A DNA stretch of 64,000 nt from Bacillus weihaiensis (lineage in GTDB: Bacteria; Bacillota; Bacilli; Bacillales; Bacillaceae): assembly GCF_001889165.1 (NCBI RefSeq), contig NZ_CP016020.1:372001-436000 (forward strand), given 5' to 3'. Below, in pieces: positions 1 to 9,630 of the stretch; positions within the stretch are counted from its first letter, which is position 1; every line of letters begins with the position of its first letter. The translations under genes and the position numbers were made by a program. Under the pieces are notes generated by a model that did no database searches, was not told the DNA's origin, and saw only the letters and a program-made list of their open reading frames with translations.

Positions 1-2093
1 GGAAAGCTGGCTCTCCAAGTTCTATTATTCCATCGGATAATTTCACTGCTCTTTTTGACCAGTCAAGAGAATTTGATGCAGGGAATTATTTTATTCAAAC
101 GTTAGCAGATGACACTGTAAGAGTTGAAGTGGATGGACAAGATAAGATCAATCAAAAAATTGATTCAAGTGGTTCAATTAGTAGAGCACTATGGACAAAT
201 GTATCAAAAGGTTATCACTCTATTAAAACCCATTATTCAGAGAGTACTGGTGATGCTGCACTATACTCCCATGTCGTCCCTTTAAATGATTGGGTAGCGT
301 ATTATTATCAGAATGAGTGGGTTTTAGGGAAACCAGAAGGCTCGAAGGTCCTTTCTTCTGGTAATAATGGAAGACTTTATGAAGATTTTGGTAGCGGTTC
401 TCCTATCCCAAATATCATTTCTAATGATAATTTTTCAGCTAGATACGTAACAGCAAAACAACTACCAGCAGGTGATTATGTATTTAGGACAAAAGCAGAT
501 GATGGGATAAGGGTATATGTTGACGGAGAAATGGTATTAGATAGATGGACTGAAAGTGGATTTAAAGATGACGATATTAAGGTCACAATTAAGGATAACT
601 CGACCACTAAGGATATTCACTGGATTGAAGTAAGGTATCTTGAAAAAATAGGTGATAGTAAGATAGATTTTCAGATTCAGCCTTATTCAGAAGTTATTCA
701 GACGGAAAACTGGGTTGGAGAAATCTACTCAAATAAAACACTAAGTGGAATTCCTGTTATATTAGGTGGCAATGGTACGTCAAATCAAATTACAAACTTA
801 GATTTTTCATGGGGGTTAAATAGTCCACATAGATTAATCCCATCTGATAATTTCTCTGCTAGATTTACTAAACGTGTGAATTTGGGTGCAGGAACATATA
901 TTTTAAAAACCACTGTAGATGATGGAGTCCGAATTTTTGTGAATGGAAACAAAGTAGTTGATTCATGGCAGAATGGTAGTGAAAGGTTACTAGAAACGAA
1001 TGTAATCTTAAATTCCGGAAAGCATGAAATTGTGGTAGAGTATTTTGAGAGCGAAAAGGATGCTACATTAAAATTTGAGTTAATTAATATAACCTCACAA
1101 AATGGTAAATTTGTATCTTCTATTAACCTACCACTTTATAGGTCGTTTGAAGAACTATCAAATTTTTATATCCATTTACCGTTCTATAATTCTTCATATA
1201 CTAGATTAGATGAGTTAGGCTATGGTGAACTTGTTTATATTCTTGAAGAAAAACAGTATGGAGCAAGAGTTCAAACTGTTGATGGTAACATAGGATGGGT
1301 TCATAAAGATTATTTGGAAAACAACCTAGGAGAGGACTATTGGTTAGTAAAAGAAGGACGTAACTTTAGAGACAATCCAGGTACAAGTGGAACAACAGTT
1401 ATTGGAAGTGTCTCTGCAGGCGAAAAAGTTAAATTGTTGGAGCATAAATCAGTTGGTGGTACGTATAGTGAATGGTACAGAATTGAAACTCAGTCAGGTC
1501 AAAGAGGTTGGATTTGGGGTGCAATAAGTACGGATGGTAATCAAGGCTATAACTTAATAAAGTATGAATTTGATCAAGTTGGTAAAACAGTGAATAAGCT
1601 GACTCCATTTACTCCTATAAATACTGTTTCAAATGTAACAGCCGATCAAATTAATAGATATATTGATTCAAAAACTAATGGTAAGCAAACAAGTATGACT
1701 GGTATGGGACAAGCATACATTGAAGCTCAAAAACAGAGTGGTTTAAATGCTATATACTTGTTAGCTCACTCAGGTTTAGAAACTGGCTGGGGTACATCTG
1801 GAATTGTGAAAGATAAGTATAATTATTATGGGATTGGAGCGATCGATTCAAAGCCTGCTGAAGGTGCCTATAACTACTCTACAAAAGAGGGTGGGATTAT
1901 TGCTGGAGCAATTTGGATCAGTAATAATTATGTTGTCAGAGCATGGGATAAGGATGATCGAATTCCATATTATCAACCAACTCTTGATAACATGAGAAAT
2001 GATAATAGCTGGCATCAGTATGCAGCAGATGAAGCTTGGGCAGTGAAAATTGCTTATAATTCTCATGACTTTTATCAATTTATCAACAAGTGA
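1..2093 (+). CDS. Cell wall hydrolase, PA14 repeats + SH3 + glucosaminidase, 5'-truncated by window edge
   Basis: The frame is open from base 3, so the start lies before the window; the GTG at 129 is only an internal codon. Three PA14-like repeats are visible (rest of one at 3-200, then about 282-700 and 708-1090), each with a PSDNFSAR-type stretch and a DDGVRIFVNG-type strand. Two bacterial SH3-like modules follow (about 1190-1530) and a C-terminal glucosaminidase domain (about 1640-2090) with the likely catalytic Glu in LETGWGTS (codon at 1779). It is probably a secreted N-acetylglucosaminidase cutting peptidoglycan, with PA14/SH3 modules for wall or glycan binding. The signal peptide is outside the window. 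Domain calls are from recognised motifs; substrate is inferred. Confidence 0.8.
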   Translation, partial: KAGSPSSIIPSDNFTALFDQSREFDAGNYFIQTLADDTVRVEVDGQDKINQKIDSSGSISRALWTNVSKGYHSIKTHYSESTGDAALYSHVVPLNDWVAYYYQNEWVLGKPEGSKVLSSGNNGRLYEDFGSGSPIPNIISNDNFSARYVTAKQLPAGDYVFRTKADDGIRVYVDGEMVLDRWTESGFKDDDIKVTIKDNSTTKDIHWIEVRYLEKIGDSKIDFQIQPYSEVIQTENWVGEIYSNKTLSGIPVILGGNGTSNQITNLDFSWGLNSPHRLIPSDNFSARFTKRVNLGAGTYILKTTVDDGVRIFVNGNKVVDSWQNGSERLLETNVILNSGKHEIVVEYFESEKDATLKFELINITSQNGKFVSSINLPLYRSFEELSNFYIHLPFYNSSYTRLDELGYGELVYILEEKQYGARVQTVDGNIGWVHKDYLENNLGEDYWLVKEGRNFRDNPGTSGTTVIGSVSAGEKVKLLEHKSVGGTYSEWYRIETQSGQRGWIWGAISTDGNQGYNLIKYEFDQVGKTVNKLTPFTPINTVSNVTADQINRYIDSKTNGKQTSMTGMGQAYIEAQKQSGLNAIYLLAHSGLETGWGTSGIVKDKYNYYGIGAIDSKPAEGAYNYSTKEGGIIAGAIWISNNYVVRAWDKDDRIPYYQPTLDNMRNDNSWHQYAADEAWAVKIAYNSHDFYQFINK

Positions 2094-2142
2094 TAATGAT
2101 TTTGCTTTTCAAAGATAGTTCCCTCTGAGGAGATTATCACAG

Positions 2143-2195
2143 AAAGACTGTAGACAAACTCGGTTAATATCGGGCTAGCCTACAGTCTTTTTTTA
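2143..2195 (+). terminator. Intrinsic terminator of the wall hydrolase gene
   Basis: Arms AAAGACTGTAG and CTACAGTCTTT enclose about 26 bases and are followed by a T run. A terminator with the same arms follows ctpB near 49199. Confidence 0.8.
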
Positions 2196-2272
2196 GTATG
2201 AGATAAAAGGATACGGGTGATGTGTAGGTTTAGTAACATTAATGCTGGATGGTTTGTATTTTAGCTAATAAT

Positions 2273-2329
2273 AAAAACCCGAACTATTGTAATACTCTAT
2301 TAAAGAGTTATGAAATAGTCGGGCTTTTC
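2273..2329. terminator. Bidirectional terminator, mainly for the minus-strand polysaccharide operon
   Basis: Outer arms AAAACCCGAACTATT and AATAGTCGGGCTTTT with an inner ACTCT/AGAGT stem. Read on the minus strand it ends in GGGTTTTT, directly after the glycosyltransferase gene that ends at 2387. Confidence 0.75.
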
Positions 2330-2386
2330 TTTGTATTCTGGAGTGATATATAGGATAAGCTACTAAGCAATTCTATATAGCTATAA

Positions 2387-3559
2387 TTATTTTTTCGAGT
2401 TTTTAATTGAATGATCTATCTTTTCTGCGTTTACAGTCCAAGTATAATGATTCTTAATAAATTCTCGAGCATTTGCACCCATCTGTTGAATTAGACTCTC
2501 ATCTTTTGCTAACAATAAAATCTTTTGTTTTAAATCTTCGTTCGTATTTTCATCTAGTAGAAATCCATTATGAGAATCTTGGATCAGATCCTGACATTGT
2601 CCAAGTCTAGGAGCAATAACTGGTTTAGCCATTGCCATATATTCGAATACTTTTAGAGGTGAAAAATAAAAGAAATCAATGTTATTGTAAGGAGCAAGAG
2701 CGATGTCAAATAGATTTATTGCTCCTGGAACATCTTGATAATTAAGGAAGCCTGTAATGAATACATAATCCTCAATCTCGTAATTTTTTATTTTCTCCTC
2801 TAAACGTTCACGCTCATTTCCATCACCAATGATTAAGAATCGGATATTAGGATTTTCTTTAATTAAGCTTGGTATTAGGTCAATTATTCTTTCTACACCA
2901 TGCCAAGACTTAAGGCTTCCTAAAAATCCAAGTACTGTCTTATTAGCCCATTTCTCATTGATTTGCTTTAATTGCTCAGGAGCAGAGGCATTTAATGTAA
3001 ACTTATCAATGTCTACTCCATTTGGAATGACAATCGATTTTGTTGTATCGTACTCGTTCTCTTTGAAATAATTTAATAATTCATTGGAAACAACAGTTAC
3101 AACATTAGCATGTTTAAAGATGAATTTTTCAAACCATCTGGCAAGCTTTAAATAGTATCTGCCTTCAATATCACGTTCATAAATGACTGAACCATTTACT
3201 TCATATACAACAGGTATCTTTAATATTTTCCCAACAATTATGGCAGAAATATCATATATAGAGTATCTGTTTATAATACTATCCGGTTTGTGTTTTTTAT
3301 ATAATTTTAATAAACGTAAAATTCTAGGGATATTTAATAACAAGGACTTAATTTCTTTTAGTACCAACTTAGGATAGCTTGATTTAGCCTGTACTAAGCT
3401 TTTTTGTAATTTAATATTTTCTAAGTAATTCTGATTTCTTAGAGATAATTCTATTGGGATGATTTCATTACCTATTTCTCGCATCGCATGCATAAATTCA
3501 TTTGCATGCACTTGCGAACCTTCCCCGGAATGAAACCATGATAGGTATAGAATCTTCAT
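2387..3559 (-). CDS. GT4-family glycosyltransferase
   Basis: 390 residues with the GT-B fold pattern. The N-terminal half begins MKILYLSWFHSGEGSQVHANEF. The C-terminal half has FLGSLKSWHGVERI, LIIGDGNERERL and the nucleotide-sugar motif SPLKVFEYMAMAKPVIAP. It should transfer a sugar from a nucleotide donor to a lipid-linked or growing surface glycan in the cytosol. It is last in a four-gene minus-strand operon and overlaps the upstream polymerase gene by 4 bases; the ATG has a GGTGAGG ribosome site. Donor and acceptor cannot be told from sequence. Confidence 0.85.
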   Translation of the reverse strand: MKILYLSWFHSGEGSQVHANEFMHAMREIGNEIIPIELSLRNQNYLENIKLQKSLVQAKSSYPKLVLKEIKSLLLNIPRILRLLKLYKKHKPDSIINRYSIYDISAIIVGKILKIPVVYEVNGSVIYERDIEGRYYLKLARWFEKFIFKHANVVTVVSNELLNYFKENEYDTTKSIVIPNGVDIDKFTLNASAPEQLKQINEKWANKTVLGFLGSLKSWHGVERIIDLIPSLIKENPNIRFLIIGDGNERERLEEKIKNYEIEDYVFITGFLNYQDVPGAINLFDIALAPYNNIDFFYFSPLKVFEYMAMAKPVIAPRLGQCQDLIQDSHNGFLLDENTNEDLKQKILLLAKDESLIQQMGANAREFIKNHYTWTVNAEKIDHSIKNSKK

Positions 3560-4953
3560 GTTTGTTTTTCCTCACCTTTTAAATTAGCGTTGTATAGTAA
3601 ACCAATGATAACAAATAGGATGGTAATAGATTGTAAATTATACCATACTTCTGCCACCATTCCCATGACAGCATAGCCAACTAGCGTTAAGTTTAATGTC
3701 ATACCCAATACTTTTTTCCCTGTGTTTTCACGTGAAATTTGAGAGAAGGTTCTCACGAAAAGATAAAGGTAAAGGCCAGCCATAATAAGAAGGCCCACAA
3801 TACCATATCTTGCTAAAGTATAGAGATATGAATTATCTGCAAATCTTACAAAGCCATCCTTCATAGGACCTAATCCAAATACTGGTGATTCTTTAAAAAT
3901 GGTTAAATTTTGTTCCCAATAATAATATCTACTTTTAAATGAGCTAACTGATTCAACAGATTTTTTTATCTTATCTGTGTTACTATTCTTTGTCTCTTTT
4001 GTTATGTCCTCTTCTTCATTTCCTGTATTGTTTTCTTCAACATCAGGCTCTTCATCAGTCTCAAAGTTAGTAATCATCTGATCAGCTGCATAATCTAAAT
4101 AAGGTATTTGTGGGATTAGAAATAAGGCTAATGCAGCAAATATTGCTATAGTAAGGAAACCATTTGTTATTACAGTTAATATTCTTACTTGTCTTGTAAT
4201 TATCTGCAATAATATCCAATATACAATCACTCCAAGAGTACAAATAACAGCAGTTCTTGAAGTGGTGAAAAACACACTCAATAAGGAGAGAGTTAATAAT
4301 GCATAAGACCATATTTTATTTCTCTTCACCATAAAAGTAATATAGCTCAATATAAAAGCTACAGCGATGATGAGAAATGACCCGTACATGTTAGGGTTTT
4401 GAAAAGTACTGGTAATTCTATGCTGGTTAACAATCATTTTCATTAAACTTTCACTTGATGTATATAACAAGCCAATATGGTAGTTAATATTAAAAATATT
4501 AAAAAATTGTAAAACCCCAAATAACTCAATGATCACAATAAATATAAAGAATGGCTTTATAAAGCTACTTATATTCTCTATCTTTACATTTTTTGCAATT
4601 AAATAAAAGCTAATATAAAAACCGTATCTATATAACTCAATTAAATCTGCAATTGATGTATATTCTGGTTTTTGGATAATTCCAGATATAGTTGATATAA
4701 TTAGAGATAGGATACTGAGTAATAAGAAAAGAAATATATAGTCTGATTTCCACACAGTAGTGAGAAGGGATTTTATATTTACTTTAACAAACATTGTAAG
4801 AATAATAAAACTAATAAATAGAATAATAAGTGGTATTAGTTTTACAGATATGGCTCCGAAAAGAACACCTGGAGCAGGTTTTAGCATAAGTAGACCAAGT
4901 ATAAAGATAAATAGAGGGATTTGATAACGTTTGTTTATTAATCTGTTAGGCAT
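3556..4953 (-). CDS. O-antigen ligase/polymerase-like membrane protein (Wzy/TuaE type)
   Basis: 465 residues, almost all hydrophobic, with about 10-12 predicted membrane segments and a long extracytoplasmic loop near residues 285-335 that is rich in Glu, Asp, Asn and Thr. The Wzy_C-like region follows (ESPVFGLGPMKDGF). Such proteins join lipid-linked repeats into a polymer or ligate glycans at the outer membrane face. The neighbours (GT4, CapK-like, GT2) support surface polysaccharide assembly; TuaE of teichuronic acid synthesis is the nearest B. subtilis analogue by architecture. Exact reaction is not known. Confidence 0.75.
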   Translation of the reverse strand: MPNRLINKRYQIPLFIFILGLLMLKPAPGVLFGAISVKLIPLIILFISFIILTMFVKVNIKSLLTTVWKSDYIFLFLLLSILSLIISTISGIIQKPEYTSIADLIELYRYGFYISFYLIAKNVKIENISSFIKPFFIFIVIIELFGVLQFFNIFNINYHIGLLYTSSESLMKMIVNQHRITSTFQNPNMYGSFLIIAVAFILSYITFMVKRNKIWSYALLTLSLLSVFFTTSRTAVICTLGVIVYWILLQIITRQVRILTVITNGFLTIAIFAALALFLIPQIPYLDYAADQMITNFETDEEPDVEENNTGNEEEDITKETKNSNTDKIKKSVESVSSFKSRYYYWEQNLTIFKESPVFGLGPMKDGFVRFADNSYLYTLARYGIVGLLIMAGLYLYLFVRTFSQISRENTGKKVLGMTLNLTLVGYAVMGMVAEVWYNLQSITILFVIIGLLYNANLKGEEKQT

Positions 4954-4975
4954 AAAAAATTCCTTTCTTTAAAAC

Positions 4976-6268
4976 TTATTCCTCATCTTGTACTTCTGAG
5001 ATAAAGTCACGTACTTTTTGTTTGTAATTCACTCTGACCATCTGATCCTGAATACTATAGTCCATATCGTCTCCAAAATACTTATTCGCTTCTTTTTCTA
5101 TTAGGTTTCTTTCATAATCTGAAATTTTTTCTTCAACATTAATATTTAACTGACCTTTTACTTGTTGAATGGCTTGATAGGTTAAATTAATATCATGTTC
5201 TAGAGCGATGTTTTTAAACATATAATAAAGAACGAAGCTTGGGTATGAATCCTTGTGACCGTATATAGATTTACCAGTTCTTCCAAGAATATCTTTAATA
5301 ATAGGATGCTTCATACCACATGAACATTGAGTACTTGTATCAATTGAAATATAATCACCTATTCTATAACGAATAATAGGGAAGGATTTTGACTCTAGAT
5401 TAGTAATTACGGCTTCTCCATCTATTTCTTCTACGATCATATTCTCCATAGTGATGTGCATATGACCATGTGGACATTCAAACGCAATAATACCTGCTTC
5501 TGCAGCACCATATTCACTAATAATCTTCTGGCCGAAAGCACGTTTTGCTTCCTCCTGATATTTATCATAAATCTTTTCAGAAGTACCTTTTACCATTTTT
5601 AGGTTAAAGTTATTATTCAGTTTCTTCTTATTAATTAGTTTGGCTACCTCATATATCATGGTTGAATAGCCTTCAACATAATCTGCCTTCTCAAGCTTTT
5701 TTGCAAATTCCCTTACATCTTCTTCCTTAAAAGAAAAGATTCGAAAGCGGTTTTGTAAAAAGTCTAAAAATTTCACTTTTTTTTGTTTTTTTCTGTCTAT
5801 ATTATAGCCCCAGAAATAACCATTTCTATCCCATGGCATAACACCATACCAGGAATATCCTCTAAACATTGCAGCACGATGAGCTGCATCCCATTCTTTG
5901 TTACGATAGAATGTTAAAACTTGTCCAGAACTACCGGAAGTTTCGGAAAAGAAAAGCTTATTAAACTCATTCTTAATAAGTATTTCGTCATTATTACTAA
6001 CTAAGTGTTGTTTAGTAATGGTAGGAAACAATTTAATATCTTCCAGTGATTTTAAGTCCTCTGGAGTTACGTTATGTTCATTGAAAAGCTCACGATAGAA
6101 TGTGGAATGCTCATAAGCCCAAGTAATTAATTCCTTTGCTTTCTTATACTGATGGCTTTTTAAATCATCTATTTCCCAAGATTCGCTACTTTTTAAGAAT
6201 TTATATTTATTAAATATCTCCTTATTGCGAATTTGAGTACCTAATAAGTAAACAAATTTTGAAATCAT
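4976..6268 (-). CDS. CapK/phenylacetate-CoA ligase-like adenylate-forming enzyme
   Basis: 430 residues with the ANL-superfamily phosphate loop SETSGSSGQVLTFYRN, the SEYGAAEAG motif and the YRIGDYISID motif near the C-terminus. Members of this CapK branch lie in capsule and exopolysaccharide loci and are thought to activate or transfer acyl groups onto glycans. A Cys pair in STQCSCGMKHP may bind metal. It overlaps the upstream GT2 gene by 4 bases, so the two are probably translationally coupled. The substrate is unknown. Confidence 0.75.
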   Translation of the reverse strand: MISKFVYLLGTQIRNKEIFNKYKFLKSSESWEIDDLKSHQYKKAKELITWAYEHSTFYRELFNEHNVTPEDLKSLEDIKLFPTITKQHLVSNNDEILIKNEFNKLFFSETSGSSGQVLTFYRNKEWDAAHRAAMFRGYSWYGVMPWDRNGYFWGYNIDRKKQKKVKFLDFLQNRFRIFSFKEEDVREFAKKLEKADYVEGYSTMIYEVAKLINKKKLNNNFNLKMVKGTSEKIYDKYQEEAKRAFGQKIISEYGAAEAGIIAFECPHGHMHITMENMIVEEIDGEAVITNLESKSFPIIRYRIGDYISIDTSTQCSCGMKHPIIKDILGRTGKSIYGHKDSYPSFVLYYMFKNIALEHDINLTYQAIQQVKGQLNINVEEKISDYERNLIEKEANKYFGDDMDYSIQDQMVRVNYKQKVRDFISEVQDEE

Positions 6269-7080
6269 GAACGGTTCTCCTTATTTTTATATTTAATTGT
6301 TTCTCTTAGTGATTTAAAAAGAAGCTGTAATTTTTTGTTTTCATCAAGTAAGTTTTGCTTTCTTATAAAGAAAAGAAAAGTCATAGCAAGTCCTACAGGT
6401 AAATTATACATCCTTCTAAACATGGGTCCTTTTCCAATAAATGTTATATCGTTTAATCGCGTACTAGTTGCTTTTTTTTCATGATAAACAATTGTTATTG
6501 GTTCATAAGAGATTGTATAACCTAACTTAGACAAATCTGTAAGGAAGATGTTTTCTTCTCCTGATGGGTACTTTGCACCTAGACCAAAATTTGTATCAAA
6601 TCTGAGATCACTTTTATTAACTTTCAATAGGTTAATGAAAATCTCAATAGAAGATTTAGTTAATAGGTTACGTTTTGTAACTTTATTTTGAGGTTCCGAT
6701 GGATAATTTCTAAGAAACATTTCTTTATCAGGATCGTACATCTGGAAACATAATATTTCTGATTTTTTTTCACTAATATTCCTTTGAACAGTTTCTAAAC
6801 TATCTGGTAGGTACCAGCAATCATCATCAGAAAAAGTAACAATGTTTCCTTTAACATATTCTAAACCAACATTTCTAGCATGAGATAATCCCCTCTTTTG
6901 AATTTGAACATGTTCAAATTCAAACTTATATTCTTGAAGTATTTCTTCTACTTTTAGATGATTATCTTGTGAAACAACAATAATTTGAAATTTCTTGTAT
7001 GACTGTTTATCTAAACTTGAAAATAACCTTGTTAATTCTTTTTCTCTATTTCCCAATGTCGGTATTATAATACTAATCAT
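6265..7080 (-). CDS. GT2-family glycosyltransferase, first gene of the polysaccharide operon
   Basis: 271 residues. GT-A fold signs are MISIIIPTLGNREKELTRLF at the N-terminus, SHARNVGLEYVKGNIVTFSDDDCWY with the metal-binding Asp cluster, and GAKYPSGEENIFLTDL. It probably adds one sugar to the glycan built by this operon. A C-terminal hydrophobic stretch (about residues 222-240) may attach it to the membrane. The ATG at 7080 has an AGGAGG site on the minus strand. Confidence 0.8.
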   Translation of the reverse strand: MISIIIPTLGNREKELTRLFSSLDKQSYKKFQIIVVSQDNHLKVEEILQEYKFEFEHVQIQKRGLSHARNVGLEYVKGNIVTFSDDDCWYLPDSLETVQRNISEKKSEILCFQMYDPDKEMFLRNYPSEPQNKVTKRNLLTKSSIEIFINLLKVNKSDLRFDTNFGLGAKYPSGEENIFLTDLSKLGYTISYEPITIVYHEKKATSTRLNDITFIGKGPMFRRMYNLPVGLAMTFLFFIRKQNLLDENKKLQLLFKSLRETIKYKNKENRS

Positions 7081-7438
7081 AACGGGCCTCCTAGCAGCTG
7101 AGGGAATAAGTATTTGTCAAAAAATATTGTCGAAAATACAAAACAAATTGTATTATAACATATAATCCCCTAATTTTGGATTAAACAATTATATATCTAA
7201 ACGAGAGGTTTCAAAAATATTTAATCCACATTACATGTAAATGACATTTGGTAAAACTTATGTAATTTTCTATCTAATCATGTTATTATTTGTGAATGCA
7301 GTCATAACTAGTGGACTATGTTATAATATATGTGATTTTATTGATCATTTTATATATATAATTAATCCTTTGATATCCAAGACCTTCATGTTAGTGTCTC
7401 TAATAGAAACTGTGATAAAAATTAGGAGTGTGTAATAG
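7081..7438. other. Divergent intergenic region
   Basis: 358 AT-rich bases between the minus-strand operon and galU. An extended -10 (TGTTATAAT, 7319-7327) faces galU. The only ORF here (64 codons from 7241) has no ribosome site and looks spurious. Nothing else recognised. Confidence 0.5.
7319..7327 (+). promoter_or_regulatory. Extended -10 box upstream of galU
   Basis: TG-T-TATAAT is a consensus extended -10 hexamer 112 bases before the ATG. The -35 region (around 7299) is weak. Confidence 0.45.
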
Positions 7439-8311
7439 ATGAATGTAAAAAAGGCTATTATTCCAGCTGCTGGGTTAGGTACAAGGTTTTTACCTGCGAC
7501 AAAAGCTCAGCCAAAAGAAATGTTGCCAATTGTTGACACACCAACAATTCAATATATTATTGAAGAAGCTGTAGCATCTGGCATTGAGGATATTTTAATA
7601 GTAACTGGTAGAGGGAAACGAGCAATAGAAGACCATTTTGATAAGACGTTTGAATTGGAAGAGAGCCTTGAGAGAAAAGGAAAATATACGCAATTAGAAG
7701 AAATAAGAAAAATATCTGATATGGTTGATATCCACTATATTAGACAAAAGGAGCCAAAAGGTTTAGGACATGCAATTTGGTGCGCTAGAAAATTCATTGG
7801 TAATGACCCTTTTGCTGTGATGCTTGGTGACGATATTGTTGTGTCTGATCCACCGTGTTTAAAACAACTAATCAATGCTTTTGAGGAAAAGGGCTCTTCT
7901 ATTGTTGGTGTGCAAGAAGTTTCTAGGGAAGAAACATCAAAGTATGGGGTTATAGACATTGCCGAAACGAATAGTGAAAATAGCATACTGAAGGTGAAGG
8001 ATCTTGTTGAAAAACCTGATCCACAAGTTGCTCCTTCAAATATGGCGATTATGGGTAGGTACGTTCTTACTCCAGAAATATTAGATATTCTAGAGCATAT
8101 AGAACCTGGCGCGGGGAATGAAATTCAACTTACAGATGCGCTTAAAAAGTTAAATGAGGTACAAGATATCTTTGGATATAATTTCTCTGGTAGAAGATAT
8201 GATATTGGAGATAAATACGGATTTGTACAGGCTACAGTAGAATTTGCTTTACAAAGAGATGACTTAAAGGGTCCTCTTCGTAAATGGTTGAAGGAAATTA
8301 TTGGCGATTGA
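7439..8311 (+). CDS. gtaB: UTP-glucose-1-phosphate uridylyltransferase (GalU/GtaB)
   Basis: 290 residues, the usual family length. It contains the nucleotidyltransferase signature AAGLGTRFLPATKAQPKEM, the MLGDDIV metal/sugar motif and VEKPDP. It makes UDP-glucose, the precursor for glucosylation of teichoic acids, glycolipids and exopolysaccharide. The ATG follows TAGGAG at about 7422. It lies between two polysaccharide gene sets, so it may be a locus-specific copy; gtaB or a paralogue cannot be separated from this window alone. Confidence 0.9.
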   Translation: MNVKKAIIPAAGLGTRFLPATKAQPKEMLPIVDTPTIQYIIEEAVASGIEDILIVTGRGKRAIEDHFDKTFELEESLERKGKYTQLEEIRKISDMVDIHYIRQKEPKGLGHAIWCARKFIGNDPFAVMLGDDIVVSDPPCLKQLINAFEEKGSSIVGVQEVSREETSKYGVIDIAETNSENSILKVKDLVEKPDPQVAPSNMAIMGRYVLTPEILDILEHIEPGAGNEIQLTDALKKLNEVQDIFGYNFSGRRYDIGDKYGFVQATVEFALQRDDLKGPLRKWLKEIIGD

Positions 8312-8330
8312 TAACCAGGTGAAATAAAAA

Positions 8331-8378
8331 AACACCTTAAAGAACCTTGTCTTATGACAAGGTTTTAAAGTGTTATAT
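8331..8378 (+). terminator. Terminator after galU
   Basis: Long hairpin: AACACCTTAAAGAACCTTGTC pairs with GACAAGGTTTTAAAGTGTT around a TTAT loop, then ATATTT. It lies only 20 bases before the next gene. Confidence 0.65.
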
Positions 8379-8397
8379 TTACATTGAAAGGACGTAA

Positions 8398-9540
8398 TTG
8401 TTTATGTGGATGGAAATAGTGCTCTGGATCTTAATAGGGCTATCAGTTTATATTTATGTCGGATATCCAATTTTGTTGAAGTTTTTATCCATTTTTATTA
8501 AGAAAGAAAATCAAAGTAGTCAAGACTATAGACCAACAGTGTCCCTCTTTATAGCAGCCTACAACGAGGAAAAAGTAATTAAAGAAAAAATTGAAAATGC
8601 ATTGCAACTGGACTACCCAGAAGATCTTCTAGAAATAATAGTTGTTTCGGATGATTCTACAGATAAAACGAATCAAATTACACAAAGTTTCTCAGAGAAA
8701 TATGCTAATGTTCATCTTAATATAGTAAAAGGAAGAAAAGGTAAAACAGCCGCATTGAACAAATCTGTCCATTTGGCTAAGGGGGATGTTTTAGTTTTTT
8801 CAGATGCAAACTCAATGTATGATGAAGATGCATTAATGGCACTTGTTAAGCACTTTAATGACCCATCAATTGGAGGAGTTTGTGGAGAGCTTAGATTACT
8901 AAATTCGACTAACTCTTCTATAGGAGAATCAGAAGGAGCTTACTGGAAATATGAAAAACTTTTAAAACAACTTGAAACAATAACCGGAACATCAATTGTC
9001 GCAAATGGCTCAATATATGCTTTGAGAAAAGAACTATTTAAGCCTATGAATCCCAATGTAGGAGATGATATGCAAAACCCATTAATTATCATTTCTCAGG
9101 GAAAACGTTTTATTTACGAGCCTAATGCTATTGCAAGGGAAGAAACGTCTACTGAGTCTAAAGAAGAGTTTAATCGTAAAGTAAGAATCGTTACAAGAAG
9201 CTTTACAGGAATTATGCACTATGCATACGTGTTAAATCCTTTTAGAAATTTTGACTTCTTTTATAAATATATGTCGCATAAGTTTCTTAGATGGCTTGTT
9301 GCTTATTATATGATTGCAATTTTTTTAATTAACCTTTTCTTGTTAGATAAAAGTCCTTATATGGTTATCTTTATTTTACAATGTGCCTTTTATGTACTAG
9401 CACTTATGGGTATTAAATGGAAAACCAAATTGACGTATATCCCCTATTACTTTTGTCTAGTGAACTATGCTGCCTTACTTGGTACAGTTCGTGCGATGTC
9501 TGGTAAACGTCAAGCGACATGGAAACCTACTTCAAGGTGA
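8398..9540 (+). CDS. Processive-type membrane glycosyltransferase (GT2)
   Basis: 380 residues. One N-terminal membrane segment (about 5-28) is followed by a GT2 domain: FIAAYNEEKVIKEKIENAL, VVSDDSTDKT, FSDANSMYDEDALM and VANGSIYALRKELF. Several C-terminal membrane helices follow (about 300-365). This layout matches cellulose/hyaluronan/poly-GlcNAc synthase relatives, but the QxxRW motif is not obvious. The start is TTG at 8398 (GAAAGGA five bases upstream) or ATG at 8404. Product polymer unknown. Confidence 0.75.
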   Translation: MFMWMEIVLWILIGLSVYIYVGYPILLKFLSIFIKKENQSSQDYRPTVSLFIAAYNEEKVIKEKIENALQLDYPEDLLEIIVVSDDSTDKTNQITQSFSEKYANVHLNIVKGRKGKTAALNKSVHLAKGDVLVFSDANSMYDEDALMALVKHFNDPSIGGVCGELRLLNSTNSSIGESEGAYWKYEKLLKQLETITGTSIVANGSIYALRKELFKPMNPNVGDDMQNPLIIISQGKRFIYEPNAIAREETSTESKEEFNRKVRIVTRSFTGIMHYAYVLNPFRNFDFFYKYMSHKFLRWLVAYYMIAIFLINLFLLDKSPYMVIFILQCAFYVLALMGIKWKTKLTYIPYYFCLVNYAALLGTVRAMSGKRQATWKPTSR

Positions 9541-9583
9541 CTTTTATATTGACGTAAGTGATAAATTTAATTCGTTACTTATT

Positions 9584-9630
9584 AAAAAGACTAAAACAGA
9601 CTTTTTTAAAGGTTTGTTTTAGTCTTTTTA
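9584..9630 (+). terminator. Terminator after the membrane glycosyltransferase gene
   Basis: Arms AAAAAGACTAAAACAGAC and GTTTGTTTTAGTCTTTTT. It is symmetric enough to work in both directions. Confidence 0.75.

Noticed and set aside
7241-7435. 64-codon ORF before galU
   Set aside because: No ribosome site, AT-rich chance frame over the galU promoter.
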